A DNA stretch of 64,000 nt from Roseateles oligotrophus (GTDB taxonomy: Bacteria > Pseudomonadota > Gammaproteobacteria > Burkholderiales > Burkholderiaceae_C). The stretch spans positions 1 through 64,000 of the forward strand of contig NZ_JAJIRN010000007.1 of NCBI RefSeq assembly GCF_025717515.1. Direction: 5' to 3'. Shown piece by piece: positions 7,680 through 14,288 of the stretch; position 1 is the stretch's first letter; each line of letters begins with the position of its first letter. The translations under genes were made by a program, and so were the position numbers. A model generated the notes under the pieces. That model ran no database searches. It saw nothing but the letters and a program-made list of their open reading frames with translations, and was not told the origin of the DNA.

Positions 7680-7940
7680 TTACAGGCGGGTGATGCCGGA
7701 AAGGGTGCCAATACGCCGCCCGTCCGCGTACAGCGCACCTTCCGGCGCGCCGGCCTCGGCATAGAACTCCAGTTCCGGTCTACGCGTTGGACGGGCGCTT
7801 CGTGTCAAGCGTGTCGCCAAGCGGGCCAATAGCGCGCTGCTGGTTCGCAGGGTTAGGGCAAGGCGCAGGCGCCAGGCTTCATGGGTCCATTCGTATTCGG
7901 CCGCGTTCGCGTCGGGCCCCCGCAATTCTGTCAATCGCAT
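7680..7940 (-). CDS. Small hypothetical protein (86 aa), second gene of a pair
   Basis: I do not recognise a family. The protein is arginine-rich in the middle (L-T-L-R-T-S-S and R-L-T-R-S-A-R-P-T-R-R), with no signal peptide or membrane segment, and ends in A-D-G-R-R-I-G-T-L-S-G-I-T-R-L. The start is supported by AAGGAGAAAGATC directly before the ATG. A hairpin at 7955-7979 ends two bases before that ribosome site. It follows the 64-residue gene by 44 bp in the same direction and is followed by a clear terminator, so the two form one short operon. Confidence 0.7.
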   Translation of the reverse strand: MRLTELRGPDANAAEYEWTHEAWRLRLALTLRTSSALLARLATRLTRSARPTRRPELEFYAEAGAPEGALYADGRRIGTLSGITRL

Positions 7941-7954
7941 GATCTTTCTCCTTG

Positions 7955-7979
7955 CCGGCCCAGATTGCTGATGGGCCGG
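7955..7979 (-). promoter_or_regulatory. Hairpin abutting the ribosome site of the 86-aa gene
   Basis: CCGGCCCA (7955-7962) and TGGGCCGG (7972-7979), perfect 8-bp arms with a 9-base loop and no T-run. On the minus strand it is followed at once by GCAAGGAGAAAG and the ATG, a position suited to translational control or mRNA processing rather than termination. Confidence 0.55.
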
Positions 7980-7984
7980 TTGAT

Positions 7985-8179
7985 TCAGGCGCCGCCGTCC
8001 GGCCGCGTCATTTCCAGGGTTTGCTTGTGTAGTTCGCGGCGCGCTGTTTGGCGCTGGCCGCTATTGCTGCCGAAATGGCCGTGCTTGCCGGCCTGGCGCA
8101 TCAATGCATGGGCCACCAGCGGATTGCGGGGCTTGCGCAGCTTCATATTGAGTGGGCGGGGGCTGGTGAATTGAGTCAT
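7985..8179 (-). CDS. Small basic hypothetical protein (64 aa), first gene of a pair
   Basis: A very basic protein containing K-L-R-K-P-R-N-P-L-V-A-H-A-L-M-R-Q-A-G-K-H, a pattern I associate with small uncharacterised proteins of Burkholderiales, then a run of Gln, Arg and Lys. There is no membrane segment. The start at 8179 is preferred over 8224 because AAGGAAT precedes it and the conserved part begins just after. Nucleic-acid binding is possible from composition, but this is inference only. It is transcribed with the 86-residue gene downstream. Confidence 0.72.
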   Translation of the reverse strand: MTQFTSPRPLNMKLRKPRNPLVAHALMRQAGKHGHFGSNSGQRQTARRELHKQTLEMTRPDGGA

Positions 8180-8194
8180 ATGCAATATTCCTTG

Positions 8195-8208
8195 GCGAGC
8201 TTGCTCGC
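8195..8208 (-). promoter_or_regulatory. Hairpin abutting the ribosome site of the 64-aa gene
   Basis: GCGAGC (8195-8200), TT, GCTCGC (8203-8208). On the minus strand it is followed directly by CAAGGAATATTGCAT and the ATG, the same arrangement as the hairpin before the second gene. Confidence 0.5.
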
Positions 8209-8526
8209 TAGAGTCTTGAGGCATGCAGCGGCTCTACCTTGGGCGGTAATGCGCCACTGCGGCGTGATTAATGGCTGACAAGGGCCCAGGGGCGGCCTTG
8301 GAAAATGCAGCGGCTCCCAGATCTGTGTTGCTGATCCAGTGATTGGCTACGGATGACGAGGTTCTCGGCGGAGCCGAGTCGGGTGGGTGCAGGGCCGGCC
8401 TTGCTGAGTGCTCTGAAAAATTGTGTCGGCCGATGAGGCGGGCACAACTTCGAGTTTCAGTCCAGCGGGGTGCGCCCGGTTAAGGCGTTGAAGATAGGGC
8501 GTTCGCCGCAACGCAGAACGCCGCGA

Positions 8527-8564
8527 CTTGTGCAAATGATAAACGTTTGTTTATCTTGCGCAAG
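8527..8564. promoter_or_regulatory. Palindrome GATAAAC-gttt-GTTTATC flanked by CTTGYGCAA elements
   Basis: A perfect 7-bp inverted repeat (8538-8544 and 8549-8555) is bracketed by CTTGTGCAA (8527-8535) and the palindrome CTTGCGCAAG (8555-8564), which are 28 bp apart in the same orientation. This AT-rich island in a GC-rich genome looks like a protein-binding region. The nearest candidate binder is the product of 8598-9191. Confidence 0.45.
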
Positions 8565-8597
8565 TACTTTGTATCTTTTTTGATAAAGAAACCAAGG

Positions 8598-9191
8598 TCA
8601 GCGTTTCTTCGGTTTCAAGGGCGCAATGCCTTGCTGGATGCGTCGCCACTCGTCCAGCTCGGCCGCGCCGCCCGAGGCCGCTGGCTTGGGCTGAGAAGTC
8701 AGTGGCTGAACCGCCGCGGTCGAGCGCTTCGGCGTGGCGACCGGTGCTGGTGCTGGTGCCGGAGGCGTCAGCACCTCGCCCAGCAGGTCCAGCAAACGGG
8801 TGCGGGCGCGCTGCGGGTGACGGCGATAGTAGGTCAATACCAAGCCAACAATGAAGCGCTCGTCATCGTCCTGGGGCACGCTGGGCGTGCTGTCTTGCAC
8901 CGGCACCGTCGCCAGTCCGGCCTTGCTCAGATGGGGAATGTCCATCCAGCCGGCCGGCTTGTGGAACAGCTGCTCAAACTGGCGCGCCAAGCGTTCGCCG
9001 ATCTGCCTTGAGCGGCTCTTGATCTGGCTCCAATAGCTGGGCTGGATTTGCAGGCGCTCGGCAAAACGCCGCTCCAGCCCACGCAAGGCGGCTGCATCGG
9101 GATGTTTGACGGCGGCGGTGACGAACTCTTCGAACAGGAGCATCGCGTTGTCCAATCGGATCTGGGCGACGTCCACAGGGGCGGATGACAT
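8598..9191 (-). CDS. Putative DNA-binding protein
   Basis: 197 residues. The region around residues 35-85 (R-F-A-E-R-L-Q-I-Q-P-S-Y-W-S-Q-I-K-S-R-S-R-Q, then R-L-A-R-Q-F-E) has the spacing of a phage-repressor-like helix-turn-helix, and the following G-W-M-D-I-P-H is typical of related proteins. A second helical block (F-I-V-G-L-V-L-T-Y-Y-R) precedes a Pro/Ala-rich linker and a Lys-rich end (P-L-K-P-K-K-R). The start at 9191 has no ribosome site but has TATCAT exactly six bases upstream, suggesting a leaderless message. The target is unknown; the palindromic region just beyond its 3' end is a candidate. Confidence 0.68.
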   Translation of the reverse strand: MSSAPVDVAQIRLDNAMLLFEEFVTAAVKHPDAAALRGLERRFAERLQIQPSYWSQIKSRSRQIGERLARQFEQLFHKPAGWMDIPHLSKAGLATVPVQDSTPSVPQDDDERFIVGLVLTYYRRHPQRARTRLLDLLGEVLTPPAPAPAPVATPKRSTAAVQPLTSQPKPAASGGAAELDEWRRIQQGIAPLKPKKR

Positions 9192-9197
9192 CTGCGT

Positions 9198-9203
9198 ATG
9201 ATA
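9198..9203 (-). promoter_or_regulatory. -10-like hexamer six bases before the putative regulator ATG
   Basis: On the minus strand: TATCAT, ACGCAG, ATG. No Shine-Dalgarno sequence and no clear -35. Confidence 0.4.
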
Positions 9204-9304
9204 AAGCTTCGGTGCTCGCGGCCGCCTACGGCAACGCAATTCAGCGGCTAAAGATGTAGCCTCTTGCTCACATTCCGGCGCAGGTTTCCCTCCCCCTCGG
9301 CCAC

Positions 9305-11398
9305 TCAGTCCTGCTCGTCAGCGGTTTTGTATGCGGCGATCAGCTGCGCCTGAGTATTCGGCGGCAGCACCTCATAGTGCGACAGCAGCAAGGTGTAGCG
9401 GCCTTGTCCGCTGGTCATCGCGTTGAGGCGGGTCTGGTAGCTGGACAGTTCGGCCAGGGGTGCCAAGCCCTGCACGATGAGGGTGCCGGGTACGGCCGAG
9501 CTGGTGCCGTTGACCTGACCCCGGCGGGCGGCCAAGTCGCCGGTGATGTCGCCTATCGCCGTGGCGGGCGAGCTGATTTCGATCTGCACCATGGGCTCCA
9601 GCAGCAACGGACGCGCTTCACGCACGGCGGCGATAAGCGCGCGCCGGCCGGCGGTGACGAAGGCGATTTCCTTGCTGTCGACGGAATGATGCTTGCCATC
9701 AAACACCGTGACACGCAAATCGACCAAGGCGAAACCGGCCACCACCCCGCTTTCCAGCGCGGAGCGCACGCCTTTTTCCACCGCCGGCATGTACTGAGCC
9801 GGAATGGTTCCACCCTTCACCGCATCGACGAACTCGAAGCCCGCGCCCCGCGCCAGCGGTTCCACCCGCAAATAGACCTCGCCAAATTGCCCGGCGCCGC
9901 CGCTTTGCTTCTTGTGCCGGTAATGGCCCTCGGCCGCCGTCGAGATGGTCTCGCGATAGGCGACGCGGGGCGGCTGCGTCAAGACCTCGAACTTGTAGCT
10001 CTCGCGCAGCCGCTCCAGCAACATGCGCAGATGCAGCTCGCCCAGGCCGTAGACGACGGTTTCATTGGTCTGGCCACTGTGCTCGAGCTTCAGGCAGGGG
10101 TCTTCGTCAACCAGGCGGCCGAGGATCTCCCAGAGCCTTTGTTCGTCACCATGGCGGGCCGGGCTGATGGCCAGTCCATGTACCGGCACCGGAAAGCCCA
10201 GCGGCTTCAAAAAGATATGCTCATCCTCGGGCGCGTCGTGCAGCACCGCGTCGTAATGCAGCTCCTCGACCTTGGCAATCGCGCAGAGGTCGCCCGGCAA
10301 GGCCTGCTCGACCTCGATGTGCCTATTGCCCTGCAGCATAAAAAGGTGGCCGACGCGAAAGGGCTTGCGGCCGTGGCCCACGAAGAGCTGGCTATTGCGC
10401 GTCAGCGTGCCCTGGTGCACGCGCAGCACACCCATCTTGCCCAGGTAGGGGTCACTCACCACCTTGAAGACATGGGCCAGCACATGGGCGCTGGGGTCGG
10501 GTCTTGCCTGCATGCGCTGGTTAGCCGGCTCGGCCTCGCCAGCGCCTGTGGCGCGCAGGAATTGTGGTGGATTGCCCTCGGCCGGATTCGGCAGCAGGCG
10601 TTCGATCACATCCAGCAACTCGGCCACGCCGGCCCCGCTGCGCGCCGAGGTGAAGCAGACCGGGATCAGATGGCCCTCGCGCAAGGCCTGCTCAAGCGGG
10701 CCATGCAACTCGCGCGGGTCGATATCGCCTTCGTTCAGGTAACGCTCTACAAAAGCGGCATCCACTTCAACCACCTGCTCGACCAAGGCCTGATGCGCGA
10801 TTCCCACCGATGAAAAATCGGCCCGGCCGGTGATGTTGTAAAAGCAGTCCAGCACGCGGCTGCCGCCGGCCGCGGGTAAATTCAAGGGCAGGCATTGGCG
10901 CCCAAAGACCTCGCGCAGCTGCTCCAGCAAGGCGGGCAGATCCAGCTCGAGTGCGTCGATCTTGTTGATTACGATCAGCCGGCACAGGCCGCGCTGGGCG
11001 GCGGTCTCCATCATCTTGGAGGCCATCATTTCAATGCCGTTCTGGGCGTTGATGAGCACCACCGCCGTGTCCGCCGCCTCCAGGGCAGGCAGTGATTGGC
11101 CAATGAAGTCGGCCGCGCCGGGCGTGTCGATCGCGTGAATACGAATGCCGCCGTGGTCGATATGCACCAGCGCCGTGTGCAGCGAGTGCTGCAGCTTGCG
11201 CTCGAGCGGGTCGTAGTCGCTGATGGTCGTGCCGCGCTCGACACTGCCGGCCTGGGCAATGCTGCCGGCCTGCAGCAGCAGCGCCTCCAGCAAGCTGGTC
11301 TTGCCGGCCCCGGCCGGCCCGACCAAGGCCAGCGTGCGAATCGCCGCTATGCCAGGGCTGCTGCTACTCTGCGTTGAAGGACTGCTGGGACTGGGCAT
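9305..11398 (-). CDS. EF-G-like translational GTPase with an altered G3 motif
   Basis: 697 residues with the domain order of elongation factor G: GTPase, domain II, and domains III-V (domain IV-like R-V-A-Y-R-E-T-I, then Y-R-H-K-K-Q-S-G-G-A-G-Q-F-G). G1 is G-P-A-G-A-G-K-T-S, G4 is I-N-K-I-D. G3 is D-T-P-G-A-A-D-F, where standard EF-G has D-T-P-G-H-V-D-F, so the catalytic histidine is alanine. It resembles the EF-G-like second paralogues found in many bacteria rather than the essential fusA of the str operon. Neighbours give no clue to its role. ATG 11398 is chosen for the GGAG 8-11 bases upstream. Confidence 0.85.
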   Translation of the reverse strand: MPSPSSPSTQSSSSPGIAAIRTLALVGPAGAGKTSLLEALLLQAGSIAQAGSVERGTTISDYDPLERKLQHSLHTALVHIDHGGIRIHAIDTPGAADFIGQSLPALEAADTAVVLINAQNGIEMMASKMMETAAQRGLCRLIVINKIDALELDLPALLEQLREVFGRQCLPLNLPAAGGSRVLDCFYNITGRADFSSVGIAHQALVEQVVEVDAAFVERYLNEGDIDPRELHGPLEQALREGHLIPVCFTSARSGAGVAELLDVIERLLPNPAEGNPPQFLRATGAGEAEPANQRMQARPDPSAHVLAHVFKVVSDPYLGKMGVLRVHQGTLTRNSQLFVGHGRKPFRVGHLFMLQGNRHIEVEQALPGDLCAIAKVEELHYDAVLHDAPEDEHIFLKPLGFPVPVHGLAISPARHGDEQRLWEILGRLVDEDPCLKLEHSGQTNETVVYGLGELHLRMLLERLRESYKFEVLTQPPRVAYRETISTAAEGHYRHKKQSGGAGQFGEVYLRVEPLARGAGFEFVDAVKGGTIPAQYMPAVEKGVRSALESGVVAGFALVDLRVTVFDGKHHSVDSKEIAFVTAGRRALIAAVREARPLLLEPMVQIEISSPATAIGDITGDLAARRGQVNGTSSAVPGTLIVQGLAPLAELSSYQTRLNAMTSGQGRYTLLLSHYEVLPPNTQAQLIAAYKTADEQD

Positions 11399-11519
11399 GA
11401 CGCGCTCCTTTGCGATCGGATGCATGGACATCTATTCCAGTGCCGGGTCAGTCAAGCGGCTCCCCGGCGCAAACTCCAGCGTAGAGTAAGCGCGGCCAGC
11501 TTACAAGTACGGCTGCTCG

Positions 11520-11987
11520 CTATTTGAGCGGAATTGGCGTGCCGCGATCGACCGGCACGGCGCTGATGCTGTTCTGCGGCGAGCCTTCGATCACGCGGTC
11601 GGAGTAGGTCAGATAGACCAGCGTGTTGCGTTTCACGTCAACCATGCGAACTATGCGCAGCCTTTTGAAGATCAGCGATGCACGTTCATTGAAAACCTCC
11701 TCCTGCTGCGGCAATGCCTTGGCAAAAACGATGACGCCGGTTTGGCGGCAGGCAATCGAGGCCTCGGACTTATCTTCTGCCAGACCGAGGCCACCCTTGA
11801 TGCCGCCGGTCTTGGCCCGCGATACATAGCAGGTGACGCCGGCTACCTTGGGGTCGTCATGGGCGTCGACGACGATTTTGTGATCGGGGCCTATGAATTT
11901 GAAGACGGTATCGACCTCGCCGATCGCGTCAGCCGCCACATAAGCCGGCCAAGCCAGCGCCAGCAAGACTATCAATTTCGCTCGCAT
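11520..11987 (-). CDS. creA: CreA family periplasmic protein
   Basis: 155 residues with a signal peptide (about 1-19, ending A-Y-V-A-A-D-A). The mature part matches Cre[18 protein letters not shown] near the start, a conserved Cys in G-V-T-C-Y-V-S-R, and I-A-C-R-Q-T-G; the two Cys could form a disulfide. The function of CreA is not established. The start is supported by GGAGGATCTCTT just upstream of the ATG. Confidence 0.9.
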   Translation of the reverse strand: MRAKLIVLLALAWPAYVAADAIGEVDTVFKFIGPDHKIVVDAHDDPKVAGVTCYVSRAKTGGIKGGLGLAEDKSEASIACRQTGVIVFAKALPQQEEVFNERASLIFKRLRIVRMVDVKRNTLVYLTYSDRVIEGSPQNSISAVPVDRGTPIPLK

Positions 11988-12015
11988 AAGAGATCCTCCG
12001 TGGACCTTGAGCGTA

Positions 12016-12372
12016 TCAGTCGTTCGGGGCTGAATGGACGCGGCGGCTATCGCTAGGCGCCTGTTCACGTTGATGCAGGCCGTAGTCGCGTTGCACCTCG
12101 GCCACGCGCAGTCGGTAGTCGGCGAACACATGGCCTCGTCCCAATGCCTGCGTGCTGCGGTGCTGTTCCAGATTGCGCCAGGCGGCCACGGCCGCCTCGT
12201 CGCGCCAGAAGGACAGCGACAGCAGCTTGCCCGGCTCGCTCAGGCTGCTGAAGCGCTCGATGCTGAGGAAGCCATCGATCTCTTGCAGCAAGGGGCGCAA
12301 CTCGGCGGCCAGATCCAAATATTCTTGATAGTGTTCGGGTCGGGGGCTGACTTCGAAGATGACGGCGATCAT
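12016..12372 (-). CDS. Antibiotic biosynthesis monooxygenase (ABM) domain protein
   Basis: 118-residue small dimeric alpha+beta barrel protein of the ABM/DUF4188-like type: [10 protein letters not shown], then [17 protein letters not shown] and [16 protein letters not shown]. Relatives are cofactor-independent monooxygenases or heme-handling proteins. Its ATG overlaps the stop of the P450 gene (ATGA), so the two are co-translated and probably act in one pathway. Confidence 0.87.
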   Translation of the reverse strand: MIAVIFEVSPRPEHYQEYLDLAAELRPLLQEIDGFLSIERFSSLSEPGKLLSLSFWRDEAAVAAWRNLEQHRSTQALGRGHVFADYRLRVAEVQRDYGLHQREQAPSDSRRVHSAPND

Positions 12373-13511
12373 GTCTGCTCCTGCTCGGATTCGAAGTTGT
12401 TCAAGATGGGAATGCGGGCATTGGCCAGCGCTTGAAAGCCTGCGCACCGCGGCGTTTGTTGAGGGGTAGGTTGCTGCATGGCGAGCCATAAAGCCACCGC
12501 GCCGGCGTTCAGGGTCAGCGTGATGCCGGGGCAGCGGTGGCGGCCGCTGCCAAAGCCCAAGGGCTCGGCTTTGGGGTCTGCTCCGCCGACCAAGATCACC
12601 AACAGGGCGTCACCGGCGCGCAATGGCTGGCCGGCCAGCACGCAGTCGCGCAAGGCCCAGCGACGGGTGTGATGAATGGCGCCGGGCTGGCGGCCGACGG
12701 TCTTGAGCAAGTCGGTGCAGGCCGCCAAATCTCGCGGGGCGGAGGCGCTTGAATGGGTGGCTGCCAACAGGCCAAGGCCGAGCAGGCCGGCTCCGGCCTC
12801 GTAGCCTTGCCACAGCAAGGCCAGCGCTTGCGCCTGCCACCAGTCGGCGGTCTCGGCCAAGCCCATTAGCCGCGCCTGGGCTTGCAGCGCCTGCGCCAAG
12901 GGGCCCGGCGCCGCGCCGTCAAGCAAGGCCAAAATAGCGGCCATGGCCCGGTCGCCTTGCTCCAGTGCGGCGGGGTCCGCTTGCGGCTTCAAGGCGAGCG
13001 CCAAGGCCGCCAAATTTGCCAGCAGGGCTTGCTGCTCGGTCGCGTGGCTGAAGGTGGTGCCAAGCAGGCCGGCCACCGTGCAGGGCAGGCTGGCCCATTG
13101 CCAGTGGCGCCAGTCCAACTGCAGCGCCAAGCCGGCTTGGCGCTCGGCGACTTGCCGCACCAGGGCAGGTTCAAGGCCATCAAGCGCCGCTTGCACGGCA
13201 AGCTTCTCGGCTTCGCGCGGTCCGTCATCACGCATGCGCAACCAGCGGGCGAAGACGGCGCCGAAAGGCCGGCCTTGCAGGTTGGGTGGAACGGCTTGTC
13301 CCGGCGGGCGTACGCCCAAATCATCGTGCTGCAGCGCGGCCAGCGCCAGTTCCGGGCTGGCGGCGATCCAGCAGCTTGACGCCGGATCAAACTGCAAGGT
13401 ACTGCGCTTGCTCAGCTCGCGATAAAAGGATTGCATCGCGGCGGTGTCGGGCGACGCGGCGGCGGTCAGCGCGGTCAGCGCAGGGTGGGGGGCTTGGTAG
13501 GGGCAGGTCAT
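12369..13511 (-). CDS. Atypical cytochrome P450
   Basis: 380 residues. The heme-ligand loop F-G-S-G-R-H-R-C-P-G (about residues 314-323) is clear. Other P450 landmarks are poor. The I-helix reads Y-E-A-G-A-G-L-L-G without the acid/threonine pair. At the place expected for K-helix ExxR I read K-T-V-G before R-Q-P. The meander between the R-R-W-A region and the heme loop is much shorter than usual. It may be an unusual P450 subfamily with a non-standard reaction, or have lost oxygen activation. First gene of a two-gene operon with the ABM protein, divergent from an ArsR-type regulator 51 bp away. Confidence 0.82.
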   Translation of the reverse strand: MTCPYQAPHPALTALTAAASPDTAAMQSFYRELSKRSTLQFDPASSCWIAASPELALAALQHDDLGVRPPGQAVPPNLQGRPFGAVFARWLRMRDDGPREAEKLAVQAALDGLEPALVRQVAERQAGLALQLDWRHWQWASLPCTVAGLLGTTFSHATEQQALLANLAALALALKPQADPAALEQGDRAMAAILALLDGAAPGPLAQALQAQARLMGLAETADWWQAQALALLWQGYEAGAGLLGLGLLAATHSSASAPRDLAACTDLLKTVGRQPGAIHHTRRWALRDCVLAGQPLRAGDALLVILVGGADPKAEPLGFGSGRHRCPGITLTLNAGAVALWLAMQQPTPQQTPRCAGFQALANARIPILNNFESEQEQT

Positions 13512-13542
13512 GGAGTCAGTGTCATCTCTTTGGCAGCGCGAC

Positions 13543-13562
13543 GCTTCGTTTAGCATCGAAGC
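13543..13562. promoter_or_regulatory. Inverted repeat in the P450/ArsR intergenic region
   Basis: GCTTCG (13543-13548) and CGAAGC (13557-13562), perfect 6-bp arms, in a 51-bp gap between divergent starts. It contains TTCGTTTAGCATCGAA and overlaps the TAGCAT hexamer (13551-13556) that lies exactly six bases before the ArsR ATG, so binding here could repress both genes. Confidence 0.5.
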
Positions 13563-14288
13563 ATGGATGACAAGCAAAACTTTGCCGACATGGCCTTGGC
13601 CGAACTGGCCCAAAGCATGGCCGAGCCGGCGCGGGCGCGCATGCTCTGCTGCTTGATGGACGGCCATGCCCGTACGGCCACCGAGTTAGCGGCGGTGGGC
13701 GAGGTGGCGGCCTCGACCGCAAGCGCGCATCTGGCGCGCTTGAACAGCGCCGGCTTGATCGAATGCCAATCGCAGGGGCGCCACCGTTACTACAAGCTGG
13801 CCGGTGGCGAGGTTGGGGCGGCCTTGGAGGCGATGCTGGTGCTGGCAGGGCGTAGCGCCGGCAGCGCGCCGAAGGCGTTTGAGCCAAGCACGCCGCCAGC
13901 CATGCGTGAAGCTCGCCGCTGCTATGACCACCTGGCCGGCGAATGGGCCGTGCGCCTGCATGACCATGTTTTGGGCAAGGCCTGGTTGGAAGTCGATACC
14001 GAACTGCCGCGCGCCTACACGCTCAGCGGGGCCGGCGAAGCAGGTTTTGCCGCGCTGGGCCTGGATGTCACGGCCGCCCGGTCTACAAGGCGGCGGCTCG
14101 CCTGCGCCTGCATGGATTGGAGCGTGCGCAGCCCGCATCTCGGCGGGGCTTTGGGCGCCGCCTGGCTGCAGCTAATGCTCGCCGAGGCTTGGGTCGAGAG
14201 CGAGTTGGACAGCCGCGCCTTGCGCCTTACCCAGCGTGGCCGCAGCGGTTTGCAGCGTTTGCTTGGATTGAGTTCGCATGAATTCTAA
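13563..14288 (+). CDS. ArsR family winged-helix transcriptional regulator
   Basis: 241 residues, longer than metal-sensing ArsR proteins. Residues about 15-80 are the winged helix (L-A-Q-S-M-A-E-P-A-R-A-R-M-L, T-A-S-A-H-L-A-R-L, then G-R-H-R-Y-Y-K-L). The C-terminal half (about 110-235) is a larger effector-type region containing C-Y-D-H-L-A-G and a second R-Y-T-like turn. No metal-binding Cys pair is seen in the recognition helix. Its position opposite the P450/ABM pair suggests it is their regulator. Its 3' end overlaps the following transporter gene by 11 bp. Confidence 0.87.
   Translation: MDDKQNFADMALAELAQSMAEPARARMLCCLMDGHARTATELAAVGEVAASTASAHLARLNSAGLIECQSQGRHRYYKLAGGEVGAALEAMLVLAGRSAGSAPKAFEPSTPPAMREARRCYDHLAGEWAVRLHDHVLGKAWLEVDTELPRAYTLSGAGEAGFAALGLDVTAARSTRRRLACACMDWSVRSPHLGGALGAAWLQLMLAEAWVESELDSRALRLTQRGRSGLQRLLGLSSHEF

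Larger units (their letters stand above)
8180..8597. other. 418-bp non-coding region with several palindromes
   Basis: No convincing gene. It contains a hairpin against the ribosome site of the 64-aa gene (8195-8208), a CTCGGC/GCCGAG hairpin (8364-8378), a GATAAAC/GTTTATC palindrome (8538-8555), and two CTTGYGCAA elements (8527 and 8555). A 62-codon minus-strand frame at 8347-8535 lacks a ribosome site and family features. The stretch is probably the control region of the small operon. Confidence 0.5.

Noticed and set aside
8347-8535. 62-codon minus-strand frame in the palindrome-rich region
   Set aside because: No ribosome site, no family resemblance, and it runs through hairpins; more likely control sequence.
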